Source of the DNA: Anaerolineales bacterium
GTDB lineage: Bacteria > Chloroflexota > Anaerolineae > Anaerolineales > Villigracilaceae
DNA: 64,000 bases
NCBI GenBank assembly: GCA_015075725.1
Contig: JABTTV010000001.1
Span: forward strand, 806,001-870,000
Direction of reading: 5' to 3'
In this document: positions 1 to 9,267 of the stretch, piece after piece
Layout of the letters: each line of letters opens with the position of its first letter
How positions within the stretch are numbered: the first letter of the stretch is position 1
Notes under the pieces: model-generated
Told to the model about the DNA's origin: nothing
The model's input: the letters and a program-made list of their open reading frames with translations, nothing else
Database searches by the model: none
Made by a program: the position numbers and the translations under genes

Positions 1-285
1 CAAGACTTGAAAATCAAGGTGATCGACTCGGTTGTGTTAAGTGACCTTAAGAATTACAAGACCGAAACAGTCAACTTGCCTACTGGGGAAAATATTTCAT
101 TTGATGAGTATGTTCGTGAGGTAGTCCGCCAAATAAGAAATTCTGCACATGGATACTCCACGAATAAATATCTTATTACCAATAGCGGCAACATTTCTGA
201 TGACATTTCTTTACTTGGTGTCCTCGCTTTTTTTGCATTTATTGCAAACCCCGCCAAATTTTTACGCCCATTTTGGGAAGAATAG
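1..285 (+). CDS. C-terminal fragment of an unrecognised protein
   Basis: The frame is open from the left edge to the TAG at 283-285, so this is probably the 3' end of a gene that starts outside the window. An internal TTG at 7 or a later codon is a less likely start. About 94 residues are visible. They are mixed polar sequence followed by a hydrophobic stretch near the end (LLGVLAFFAFIANPAKFL), which could be a membrane segment or a buried helix. No family is recognised. metH starts 12 bases downstream on the same strand. Confidence 0.55.
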   Translation, partial: QDLKIKVIDSVVLSDLKNYKTETVNLPTGENISFDEYVREVVRQIRNSAHGYSTNKYLITNSGNISDDISLLGVLAFFAFIANPAKFLRPFWEE

Positions 286-296
286 GTGCTTAATTA

Positions 297-3200
297 ATGA
301 CCCAACGCAAATACACTAACCGCCGTTACCTCGACGCCCTCGAAAAGAAAGTCCTTGTCTTCGATGGCGCAATGGGAACGAGTCTGCAACTGCAAAACCT
401 CACTGCCGAACACTTCGGCGGCGAGCAATACAACGGCTGCAACGACTACCTCGTCATCTCGTATCCCGAAGCCGTGGAAAAAGTCCATCGCTCGTTCCTT
501 GAGGTCGGCGTGGATGTCCTCGAAACGGACACCTTCCGTTCCAATCGCATCACGATGCAGGAATACGGATTGCAGGATCGAGTTATCGAACTCAATGAAA
601 CAGCGGCATCTCTGGCAAGACGATTAGCCGATGAATACGCAGTACGCACGACCCAACCGAGATTCGTCGCGGGTTCCATCGGACCCTCAGGCAAACTTCC
701 CTCCACCAACGACCCCGAGCTATCCAACGTCAGCTTCGATGAACTCGTGGATACGTTCCGCGAGCAGGCTGTCGGTCTGATTCGAGGCGGCGTAGATGTC
801 CTCCTCATCGAAACCTCGCAGGACATTCTCGAAGTCAAAGCCACCATCATCGGTCTGCACAAAGCCATGGACGAGACTCAGGTCTATTTGCCGATCCAGG
901 CTCAGGTCACGCTTGATACGACAGGTCGCATGTTGCTTGGCACCGACATCAACGCCTCGCTCGCCATCCTCGAAGGCATGGGCATCGATGCCATCGGTCT
1001 CAATTGTTCCACCGGACCCGAACACATGCGCGAGCCCATCCGCATCCTCGGCGAAAATTCCACACTGCCTGTGTCCTGTATTCCAAATGCAGGACTTCCT
1101 CTCAACGTCGACGGTCAAGCCGTATATCCGCTCGAGCCCGAACCATTTGCGAACGACCTCTACGAATTTGTGACCAAACATAATATTTCAATTGTTGGTG
1201 GATGTTGTGGCACGACGCCTGAACACCTTAAACAGCTGATTCAAAAACTGGATGCGCATCCACATCCCAAGCGACCGGATCAATCTACGCCTCAGCTTGC
1301 CTCTGCCATGTCAGCCATCGCCATGCGACAGGACCCACCTCCCACCCTGCTCGGCGAGCGACTCAACGCCCAGGGTTCGCGCAAGTTCAAGCGGCTCCTG
1401 CTCGAGGAGGATTATGACTCGATCCTCGAAATTGCCCGCGAACAAGTGGACTTCGGCGCGCACGCCCTCGACATCTCTTGTGCCGTCACCGAACGCCCCG
1501 ACGAAGCCGAACTCATGCGCAAGGTTGTCAAGAAACTCGAGATGGGCGTGGACGTTCCGTTGGTGATCGACTCAACCGAACTCGACGTTCTCGAAATCGC
1601 ACTCAAGACCGCGCCTGGACGATGTTTAATTAACTCAACACATCTCGAGTCAGGTCGCGATAAAGCCGATAAGATCTTCAAACTCGCCAAAGACCACAAC
1701 GCTGCAGTCATCGTGTTGACCATTGACGAGAACGGCATGGCAAAGACCCGTGAGAAAAAACTGGAAGTCGCCAAACGCATCTACGACATCGCCGTCAACG
1801 ACCATGGACTCAAGCCCGCAGATTTGGTCTACGATGCTCTCACCTTCACCCTCGCCACTGGCGACGAAGAATTCGTCAACTCCGCCATCGAAACCATCGA
1901 AGGCATTCGTCTCATCAAACAAGAATTGCCTGGTGTAATGGCATCGCTCGGCGTGAGCAATCTCTCGTTTGGTTTCGCGCCGCATGCTCGTCCGCCTTTG
2001 AACTCGGTCATGCTCTATCACTGCGTCCAGGCTGGCATGGACATGGCGATCATCAATCCCGCCCACGTCACCGCCTACGCCGACATCCCTGCCGAAGAAA
2101 AGGAACTTTGCGAAGACCTGCTCTTCAACCGCCGCAAGGATGCCCTGCAACGATACATCGAATACTACGAAAAGGTCACGCCCACATCCGAAGCGACTCT
2201 CACCGATCCCACCGAAGGCATGACCCCTGAACAGCGCCTGCACTGGAAGATCGTCCATCGCAAGAAAGACGGCGTCGAAGCGGATATTGATGAGATCATT
2301 ACCAGAGAGATCTCCGAGGTCTCCAAGACCTCGGAGGTCTTACGAACGAAACACGAAGTAGCCGTCCACACCCTCAACAACGTCCTGCTCCCCGCCATGA
2401 AAGAAGTCGGCGACAAATTCGGTGCGGGCGAGTTGATCCTGCCGTTCGTTCTGCAATCCGCGGAAGTGATGAAGAAGACCGTCGCCCATCTTGAAAATTA
2501 TTTGGAGAAGATGGAAGGCGTCACCAAAGGCACAGTCGTCATCGCCACGGTCTACGGTGATGTGCACGACATCGGCAAGAACCTCGTCAAAACGATTCTC
2601 GCCAACAACGGCTACACCGTCATTGACCTCGGCAAGCAAGTCCCAGCAGAGACGATCATTACCAAAGCTGTGGAAGTCAATGCTACCGCTATCGGGCTCT
2701 CGGCATTATTGGTTTCTACATCAAAACAAATGCCGCTCATTGTCAACGAACTGCACCGCCGTGGACACAAAGTCCCCGTACTCATCGGCGGCGCGGCGAT
2801 CAACCGTCGCTTTGGGCGTCGCATCCTCCAAACCGAAAGCGGAGATTTCTACGAGCCCGGCGTCTTCTACTGCAAGGACGCCTTCGAAGGTCTTGAAACG
2901 ATGGACATCCTCATCAACGACGAGAAACGTCCCGAACTTCTCGCCAAAACGGTCAAGGAAGCTGAGATGGAACTCGGGCGCGCTAACGCCAAACCTGCCA
3001 ACGTGCCAACCTTACAACGTTCAAACATTCAGCCCGCTCCTCTCACCCTGCCTCCCTCCAAATTCGGCATGCGCGTGGTCAAGAACATGCCGCTGGAGAT
3101 CGTCTTCACGCATCTTAATATCAACGAACTGTATCGCCTCTCGTGGGGCGCCAAGAACACCCACGGTGCGGAGTGGGACAAGCTAAAGACTGAATTCGAC

Positions 3201-3827
3201 GCGCGCCTGCTCCGGATGAAGAAAGAGGCGTTGCGCGAGAAGTGGCTCAATCCCCAGGGCGTGTACGGACTCTTTCCCGCCCAGTCGGAGGGCGACGATC
3301 TGATCGTCTACAACCCAGAAAATCTCGACCAGGTGTTGACGCGACTCTCCTTTCCGCGCCAGCCGTATGACGAACATCTCTGCCTTGCGGATTACTATGC
3401 CTCCGTCGAATCCGGTCAAATGGACGTGGTCGCCTTCCAGGTAGTCACTGTCGGGCAGGAGGCAACCGAACGCTTCGAACGACTGCAATCTGCCAACAAC
3501 TACACCGAAGCCTACTTCACGCATGGACTGGGCGTCCAGACTGCCGAAGCGACCGCGAATTACCTGCACGAGCATCTGCGCCGCGAGATGGGCATCCCTG
3601 AGAATCAAGGCAAACGCTACTCGTGGGGCTACCCCGCCATCCCTGAGTTGGAGGATCATCAGAAGATCTTCGAACTGCTGCCCGCGGTCACACAGGAATT
3701 GGGCATGACCCTCAGCCCGTCATATCAGCTGATCCCCGAACAATCCACCGCGGCGATTATTGTCCATCACAAGGTCGCGAAATATTACTCGGTCGGTGAA
3801 TCAAGAGTCGAGCAGTTGATGAAATGA
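297..3827 (+). CDS. metH: Cobalamin-dependent methionine synthase (5-methyl-THF:homocysteine methyltransferase)
   Basis: Transfers the methyl group of 5-methyltetrahydrofolate through cobalamin to homocysteine in the cytosol. All four MetH modules are visible in order in 1176 residues (E. coli MetH has 1227). The homocysteine-binding barrel has zinc ligands Cys237 (NCS) and Cys303/Cys304 (GGCCGTTPEH). The pterin-binding barrel lies at about 340-620. The cap plus B12 domain carries DVHDIGKN with axial His757. The C-terminal reactivation domain has RYSWGYPAIPELEDH near 1105. The linker between pterin and B12 modules carries an extra serine/threonine-rich stretch encoded by a hairpin (2308-2340), and the linker before the reactivation domain is encoded by a degenerate octamer repeat (3006-3029). 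The start is the ATG in TTAATTAATGA. The next gene begins one base after the stop. Confidence 0.97.
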   Translation: MTQRKYTNRRYLDALEKKVLVFDGAMGTSLQLQNLTAEHFGGEQYNGCNDYLVISYPEAVEKVHRSFLEVGVDVLETDTFRSNRITMQEYGLQDRVIELNETAASLARRLADEYAVRTTQPRFVAGSIGPSGKLPSTNDPELSNVSFDELVDTFREQAVGLIRGGVDVLLIETSQDILEVKATIIGLHKAMDETQVYLPIQAQVTLDTTGRMLLGTDINASLAILEGMGIDAIGLNCSTGPEHMREPIRILGENSTLPVSCIPNAGLPLNVDGQAVYPLEPEPFANDLYEFVTKHNISIVGGCCGTTPEHLKQLIQKLDAHPHPKRPDQSTPQLASAMSAIAMRQDPPPTLLGERLNAQGSRKFKRLLLEEDYDSILEIAREQVDFGAHALDISCAVTERPDEAELMRKVVKKLEMGVDVPLVIDSTELDVLEIALKTAPGRCLINSTHLESGRDKADKIFKLAKDHNAAVIVLTIDENGMAKTREKKLEVAKRIYDIAVNDHGLKPADLVYDALTFTLATGDEEFVNSAIETIEGIRLIKQELPGVMASLGVSNLSFGFAPHARPPLNSVMLYHCVQAGMDMAIINPAHVTAYADIPAEEKELCEDLLFNRRKDALQRYIEYYEKVTPTSEATLTDPTEGMTPEQRLHWKIVHRKKDGVEADIDEIITREISEVSKTSEVLRTKHEVAVHTLNNVLLPAMKEVGDKFGAGELILPFVLQSAEVMKKTVAHLENYLEKMEGVTKGTVVIATVYGDVHDIGKNLVKTILANNGYTVIDLGKQVPAETIITKAVEVNATAIGLSALLVSTSKQMPLIVNELHRRGHKVPVLIGGAAINRRFGRRILQTESGDFYEPGVFYCKDAFEGLETMDILINDEKRPELLAKTVKEAEMELGRANAKPANVPTLQRSNIQPAPLTLPPSKFGMRVVKNMPLEIVFTHLNINELYRLSWGAKNTHGAEWDKLKTEFDARLLRMKKEALREKWLNPQGVYGLFPAQSEGDDLIVYNPENLDQVLTRLSFPRQPYDEHLCLADYYASVESGQMDVVAFQVVTVGQEATERFERLQSANNYTEAYFTHGLGVQTAEATANYLHEHLRREMGIPENQGKRYSWGYPAIPELEDHQKIFELLPAVTQELGMTLSPSYQLIPEQSTAAIIVHHKVAKYYSVGESRVEQLMK
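2308..2340. repeat. Near-perfect inverted repeat inside metH
   Basis: Two 15-base arms (2308-2322 and 2326-2340) are complementary with one G/T-type mismatch and are separated by three bases. The repeat encodes the REISEVSKTSEV part of the MetH linker. The arms have the core GACCTCGGAGGTC. It keeps the reading frame and lies where MetH homologs vary, so it looks like an inserted palindromic element. Confidence 0.75.
3006..3029. repeat. Degenerate octamer repeat (3 units) within metH linker
   Basis: Three successive 8-base units of the type CCAACCTT / ACAACGTT / CAAACATT encode the linker VPTLQRSN before the reactivation domain. It belongs to the class of short tandem repeats seen throughout the window. 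Confidence 0.5.
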
Positions 3828-3828
3828 T

Positions 3829-6345
3829 ATGAGCAATTCAAGCAAGACCGATCCACGCCGCTTTATGCGCTTCTTCCAACTTGCCGGTTTTGAACTGACA
3901 CTTGCAGGGATCTGGACGCTTGCCATTGCGCTTTCTCAAACTCTGCGCACCACAACTCTGCTTGCACTTGCGACGATGATAGCTGGCATGGCTTGCCTAA
4001 TTGCGCCAGCCATCTTGAAGAACAGGGCGCCCGTTATCATTTCAGTTTTGGAAAACAGACTCACGCGTCTTGGCGCGCTTGCGATTCCCATTCTGCTTTC
4101 GGCCTTCCTTTTTCTCCGCATGCCGAATATCGATTCCCTGAAAATAATCGCCGCGATTCCCGTTTGCGTCTGGCTGATCGGAATCGAAGTCCTTTACTTC
4201 TCTCCTATCCCGGGCAAATCAAGCCGGGAAAACGTCGCGTCAAATCGTTATTTGTTTTTTGCCCTGGCATTGGGGTATGGAATCCTTGTCATCCCCTCGC
4301 GCGTTCCTTCGATTTTCGATGGCGTACCATGGAATACATCGTGGGAATTCATCACTGCGACAATGTTGTTGCCTTATGCCTTTTTCTTTGGGAAAAGATT
4401 CCTCTCGAAAAAAATAGTAACGCTTCTTCTCGCCCTGTTACTTGCGGCCAAAATATCCCTGAGTTTTTTCCTTCCCCAATCCGGGTTGGGTATACGGATA
4501 TACCTTTCAGAGCAAGATCGCGCCTCCGGCTTTTTCGAGAGGACGTACGAATCATCTCTCGATCCCTCCTACAGCCAGGTGATGCAGAAACCATACCGGA
4601 CGTTCTTCGAATTTCCTATTGAATCCATCAACCGTCACGGTTTCGACAAGGAAAGCTTCCGGATGACAGTGGAAATCAACGGTGTGATTTCCATGAATGA
4701 AGACGAACGACTGGTCATTCTTCTTCAAGGTGCGGTGGAACGCGAGATCGAACTCGTGGACCTCTCGACCGGTGAATATATTCCCGTCGAGACCACCAAA
4801 TCCGTGCAAGACCTGGATGTAGATTTTTTCACCGATTTGCCTTATATCGGTAATGCAGTAATCAAAGGCCTTTTGGTCTTCCCGAACTACGGAAATGGGC
4901 GGTTCGAACCTGTCATCCTAAGGTCGGACGGTTCGGTCGCCTCTGCATTAACAAAAATCTCACTTCATCCTTCCAATCCCAGCTTCCCAATGCGCGGTTT
5001 TCAGCTCGTCCAAAACCTGATCGCGCTGGTGTTTTTTGGGGTTATCGCGTTCGCTTTATTGGATGGAATCCATTTTTCATACAGAACGGGAGCTATCTCC
5101 CTTCCCGACTTTTATCTTGCGCTCACCGGATTCGTCCTTTATTACGTAGTGGATGTTGCGGACAAGCCCGGCATCGACTTCTTTTTTCTGATCATCGTTC
5201 TTGCCTTTACCTTGGCAAAGGCATACGAATACTTCTGGGGATTCCAAGCCTATTCAGGAACGGGGTATATGTTCGCGATCGGATTTCCCGTGCTCCTTAT
5301 GTTTCTGCCGCTGGACATGCACAACATTGCCGCTGTGATCCCCATCCCCCAATATCAGGATGCGATGGAATACCAGATTCTGGCACGGAACATTTATGTC
5401 GGCGGGGATACGTTCCTGATCCAATCACCGCCCTGGGCTTACAAAGTGCTGTTTCCCTACGTCGTCGGGTTTCTGCACATCCTCTTCGGGCAGTCCCTGT
5501 CGGCGCAATTCTTCCTGAATGCATGGTGCGCGCTCTTGAGCGCCGCTTTCATGAACAAGATGGGGTTGTTCTTTGGCCTGGCCAAACCTGCTTCCTTTAT
5601 TGCTTCAAGTGTCTTCTTTATCCTGCTGCTCCTGCCGTTGAGTTTCACTTATTTTTTTCGTTTCGGGTTGATCGAACCGGTTGCCATCCTCACCTTGCTG
5701 TTGACCGTGTATTATGCTAAAGAACACAAATTTGGCGCGATGTTTGTTCTCGGACTGATCACAGGGATGCTGCGCCTGAACTATGCAGGAGCCATCTTCA
5801 CATCGATCACCCTCCTTGCGCCTTCCTTCACTGGCGGGTTGGCGCAAGCCTGGGATTCTTTCGTCCACTGGCTTCGGTTAAGTTGGAGGCGTGTTTTTGT
5901 CTATCTTATCGCGATCCCCTTTCCATCCCTGTTGATCGCCTACATCTATACCCAATTTCATCCAGGCTATACTTTGACGCATGAAATGAACGACCAATCG
6001 TCCCTTGCCTCCATAGCGGAAAGCATTGCAAGTGTCATCGCTGGCAGCGACCGGGAGTATTTTGCCTTCCAGATCCGTACTCATCCGCTCGATCTGGTCT
6101 TGATCGCATTCCCGATTTTGTTTGGATTGTCGACTGCGCTGGTTTCGCTGGTCTATCGCAAGGGGATTCTTGAAAAGTTGGACCTGCGCCTGAGTCTCTT
6201 TTTGTTGAGCATGCTGCCGGTCTATGCGGTCTTGAAACCCATCGGATATTTCCCGCGCTACAGTTGGTCTTTCCTTCCGCCTGCGTTGATCGTGCTCGCC
6301 TTGGTTTTGCAATTTGCGTTTCTGCGGGATAATACGAAGCAATGA
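3829..6345 (+). CDS. Large polytopic membrane protein, possibly GT-C-like
   Basis: An 838-residue integral membrane protein with no family recognised with certainty. About seven hydrophobic helices lie in residues 15-215. A soluble, probably extracytoplasmic domain of roughly 170 residues (about 215-385, rich in acidic and aromatic residues) follows, and then a second block of about eleven helices runs to the C-terminus. This arrangement, and the neighbouring dolichyl-phosphate-mannosyltransferase-like genes, make a role in envelope glycan or lipid-linked sugar transfer plausible. No catalytic motif can be pointed to. It starts one base after the metH stop and its stop overlaps the next start (ATGA), so the genes are probably cotranscribed. 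Confidence 0.6.
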   Translation: MSNSSKTDPRRFMRFFQLAGFELTLAGIWTLAIALSQTLRTTTLLALATMIAGMACLIAPAILKNRAPVIISVLENRLTRLGALAIPILLSAFLFLRMPNIDSLKIIAAIPVCVWLIGIEVLYFSPIPGKSSRENVASNRYLFFALALGYGILVIPSRVPSIFDGVPWNTSWEFITATMLLPYAFFFGKRFLSKKIVTLLLALLLAAKISLSFFLPQSGLGIRIYLSEQDRASGFFERTYESSLDPSYSQVMQKPYRTFFEFPIESINRHGFDKESFRMTVEINGVISMNEDERLVILLQGAVEREIELVDLSTGEYIPVETTKSVQDLDVDFFTDLPYIGNAVIKGLLVFPNYGNGRFEPVILRSDGSVASALTKISLHPSNPSFPMRGFQLVQNLIALVFFGVIAFALLDGIHFSYRTGAISLPDFYLALTGFVLYYVVDVADKPGIDFFFLIIVLAFTLAKAYEYFWGFQAYSGTGYMFAIGFPVLLMFLPLDMHNIAAVIPIPQYQDAMEYQILARNIYVGGDTFLIQSPPWAYKVLFPYVVGFLHILFGQSLSAQFFLNAWCALLSAAFMNKMGLFFGLAKPASFIASSVFFILLLLPLSFTYFFRFGLIEPVAILTLLLTVYYAKEHKFGAMFVLGLITGMLRLNYAGAIFTSITLLAPSFTGGLAQAWDSFVHWLRLSWRRVFVYLIAIPFPSLLIAYIYTQFHPGYTLTHEMNDQSSLASIAESIASVIAGSDREYFAFQIRTHPLDLVLIAFPILFGLSTALVSLVYRKGILEKLDLRLSLFLLSMLPVYAVLKPIGYFPRYSWSFLPPALIVLALVLQFAFLRDNTKQ

Positions 6346-7874
6346 CCTTTTTCAAGCGCCCCATTTTCGTTCTTCTAACGATCAGTTTGCTCTCAGGGAT
6401 TTTCATCCTCCGAGGATACGGCCAGAGCTGGGACGAGCCGGATATTTACCGCTACGGCGATTACACACTCGAGGTCTATCGATATTTCTGGCATCCGAAA
6501 GACATGCCGAACTTCGACACGAATCTCGATTTTTATGGTCCAGCCTTTTTTATGATCGCAGCAATCTTATCGCGCGGGCTCACGGCTCTGATCCCTTCAT
6601 GGTCGGATGTTGACGCCTGGCATCTCGTTTACTTTGCAACCTTCCTCATTGGTGTTTACACCCTCTACCTTTTGGCAAAACGCTGGATGAGCGAATGGGC
6701 ATCGTTCGGGGTCGCGATTTTGTTTTTGACCCAGCCATTGCTATGGGGACACGCCTTCATCAACCCGAAGGATACGCCTTTCATGGTTTTCTTCATGGCA
6801 AGCATATACCTCGGATTACGTATGACGGATGCCACGCCTCGTTCTTCGGGTAAACTGATCTGGCTCATTCTTGCCGGGATTCTTCTGGGAATGACGATTT
6901 CATTTCGGGTGCTGGGTCCGCTTGCTGGAATTATCGCGCTGACAAACGCGGCGATCAAGGATTGGAAAAACGCGCTTACGATTTGCGTTCCCTATCTGTT
7001 GATCGCGGGCACGACTGCGTATCTCACCTGGCCCTTTCTATGGGGAGCGCCCATCCCGAATTATCTCGAGAGTCTCAGCTTGATGTCGAAATTCCCTTTC
7101 GATGCGATGGTTCTATTCAACGGGACGCTCCTACCCCCGGACCGCACCCCGCGATTTTATTTCCCTGTGATGTTCGCGCTTCAACTGACCGAATCCCTGC
7201 TTCTGCTCTTTGGGTTTGGTTTTACGCTTTTGGTTTTGTCTTTTCGGAAAAAGGAAGTCCTCGAACCGATAACGATCTTCGCCGGGTGGTTTCTTCTGCC
7301 TGCATCCGCGATCGTTTTATTGAGAAGTAATCTATACGACAACGCCCGACAGTTGTATTTTCTCTTCCCTCCCATGTTTCTCGCGGCTGGATTCGCAATC
7401 GATTGGGTATTCAACCGCGTTACCCGTCCCATACATCGAAGTATTTTCCTGTTGTTTACCGTCCTGCCGGGACTGATCGCCTTCGTTAGGCTCCATCCTT
7501 ATGAATACGTATATTACAACTCCCTGATCGGCGGCGTGGACGGCGCGGTCCGCCGCTTCGAGACGGATTATTGGGGAATATCTTTTAAAGAGGCGATGGG
7601 ATACGTCAACTCGGTCGCACCGGAGGGAGCGCGCATCCTCATCCTTGCCGGTCCCAATGACATTGCCAGCAGTTACGCCCGCCCAGATATGGAAGTTGTC
7701 ACCGAAGAGACGGATTACTCGGAGGAGAAACTTTATGACTACGTCTTGATCCTGACGCGGAAAAACGTCAACGAAGGGCGCTGCAAAAAATCGGAAACCG
7801 TTCATACGGTCGGTCGAGGCGAAGCGGTATTCACGTTCATCAAAAAACTGGGTCCGGAAGGGCGCTGTAAATAA
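6342..7874 (+). CDS. GT39-like (GT-C) membrane glycosyltransferase, paralog 1
   Basis: A 510-residue protein with a short N-terminal helix followed at once by an exposed acidic motif, GQSWDEPDIY. In GT-C enzymes the first extracytoplasmic loop carries the catalytic Asp/Glu pair. About eleven hydrophobic helices follow, including the signature loop WGHAFINPKDTPF, which is shared with the genes at 9268 and 11049. The C-terminal 90 residues form a soluble domain that begins near ETDYW. Such enzymes move sugars from polyprenyl-phosphate donors onto lipids or proteins outside the membrane; the substrate here is unknown. The start overlaps the previous stop by four bases. Confidence 0.75.
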   Translation: MTFFKRPIFVLLTISLLSGIFILRGYGQSWDEPDIYRYGDYTLEVYRYFWHPKDMPNFDTNLDFYGPAFFMIAAILSRGLTALIPSWSDVDAWHLVYFATFLIGVYTLYLLAKRWMSEWASFGVAILFLTQPLLWGHAFINPKDTPFMVFFMASIYLGLRMTDATPRSSGKLIWLILAGILLGMTISFRVLGPLAGIIALTNAAIKDWKNALTICVPYLLIAGTTAYLTWPFLWGAPIPNYLESLSLMSKFPFDAMVLFNGTLLPPDRTPRFYFPVMFALQLTESLLLLFGFGFTLLVLSFRKKEVLEPITIFAGWFLLPASAIVLLRSNLYDNARQLYFLFPPMFLAAGFAIDWVFNRVTRPIHRSIFLLFTVLPGLIAFVRLHPYEYVYYNSLIGGVDGAVRRFETDYWGISFKEAMGYVNSVAPEGARILILAGPNDIASSYARPDMEVVTEETDYSEEKLYDYVLILTRKNVNEGRCKKSETVHTVGRGEAVFTFIKKLGPEGRCK

Positions 7875-7895
7875 AACTGCTGGTAAGATAAACGC

Positions 7896-9263
7896 ATGAG
7901 CAAATATTTCAAAACCGCGATGAATGCCTGGTATGCTGTTACCTTCCTTGTTGCCGCCAGCCTCGCCGTCATCTACCTTCGCAATGGCATGATGGGGCTG
8001 GATCTCTTCATTCAGGAATGGCCGCTTTCGAACCTCGCGGTGACATTGGCATCCACGGCCGCCTCGTGGCTGCTGATCGGCGCATTGGTATATTTGCTCG
8101 CAAATGAGAAGATTAACAAATCCAACCTCTGGCTGACTGCTGGATTCTTTCTTGTGATGTTCGTTTATCTGGGAATCCTGCGCGAACGTTTCCGCTACGG
8201 CGACTACCACTACTACCTCGAAGCTGCAAACGCCCTCGCGAACGGACAGCCCCTGCCCGATACATATCTTTACCTTCCCCTTTGGGCAACCCTGCTTCGA
8301 TTTCTCGTCCCCATAGGTGATCAGGGATTCATGATCGTCCTCTGGGTCGTCAATATCATCGCACTTTCCGCTTTTTACTTTCTACTCATCAAAATCCTCC
8401 AACACTACAACTTCTCCCAACACCTCTCCATCTTCATCACCGTCATCTTCATCCTCGTCAACACCCCGCTCATGCGGACGCTCGGCTTCATTCAAGTGAA
8501 CCTATTGACGATGGATTTGATTTTTCTTAGCCTTCTTGCTTACCCCAAAAACACCCTCCTCTCCGCGCTTACGCTCGCGCTTGCGATTCATCTCAAGACC
8601 TCCCCTGCGGTCATTGTGCTGGCATTCCTGCTCGAATTCAACTGGCGCTGGCTGGCTTGGTTCATGCTCAGTTTTCTTGTCATCGGTCTAATCCCTGCAG
8701 CGATTAACGGTTTTGACCCATACTTCCAATACGTCAATAATGCCGTCCTCCTCACACAGATTCCAGACACGAACTTCCACGACACATCCTTCGATTCCTT
8801 CCTGCGTTTTCTCAATCCTTTCTTCGGGATTCAGATTGAAACCACCCGCATCATGGCGCTCGTGGCAAAAATCATCCTGCTGATTGCCACGCTTTACTCC
8901 ATGGCACGGAACATCCGCGAACGATCCTTCTCCCAAGAGAATCGTCTCCTCAATGCCGCGCCGGCATTGTTCATCTTCATGACCCTTGGCTCGCCCATCG
9001 TCTGGGATCATCACGGATTATTCGTCACGCTTCCCTTCCTGCTCCTGCTTAAACGCATCCATTCCCCCGCGCAATGGATTTGGTTATTCGGCGCCTACTT
9101 CTTTGAATTCATCCAGCCGTCCTTTGATTTCTTCCCATGGTCATACGGGCGCCTGCTCGCGCCGATGATCGTCCTCTGGCTGGTGTTTGCCACGCGCAAG
9201 GAAAACGAGCCGTCTCCCTTCATCACATCCGCAAACCAGTGGCTTGCAAAACTTGCGGGCTGA
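7896..9263 (+). CDS. GT87-like (DUF2029) membrane mannosyltransferase-type protein
   Basis: A 455-residue polytopic protein. After two helices it has a loop RYGDYHYYLEAANALANGQ and then YLPLWATLL. These resemble the Asp-containing first loop and the 'YPP/PLWA'-type segment of GT87 (DUF2029) polyprenyl-phosphate-mannose-dependent transferases. About ten hydrophobic helices follow. It lies 21 bases after paralog 1 and 4 bases before paralog 2, so it is part of the same membrane glycosyltransferase run. The start ATG at 7896 follows a TAAGATAAACGC leader with a weak ribosome site. Confidence 0.65.
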   Translation: MSKYFKTAMNAWYAVTFLVAASLAVIYLRNGMMGLDLFIQEWPLSNLAVTLASTAASWLLIGALVYLLANEKINKSNLWLTAGFFLVMFVYLGILRERFRYGDYHYYLEAANALANGQPLPDTYLYLPLWATLLRFLVPIGDQGFMIVLWVVNIIALSAFYFLLIKILQHYNFSQHLSIFITVIFILVNTPLMRTLGFIQVNLLTMDLIFLSLLAYPKNTLLSALTLALAIHLKTSPAVIVLAFLLEFNWRWLAWFMLSFLVIGLIPAAINGFDPYFQYVNNAVLLTQIPDTNFHDTSFDSFLRFLNPFFGIQIETTRIMALVAKIILLIATLYSMARNIRERSFSQENRLLNAAPALFIFMTLGSPIVWDHHGLFVTLPFLLLLKRIHSPAQWIWLFGAYFFEFIQPSFDFFPWSYGRLLAPMIVLWLVFATRKENEPSPFITSANQWLAKLAG

Positions 9264-9267
9264 TTTC

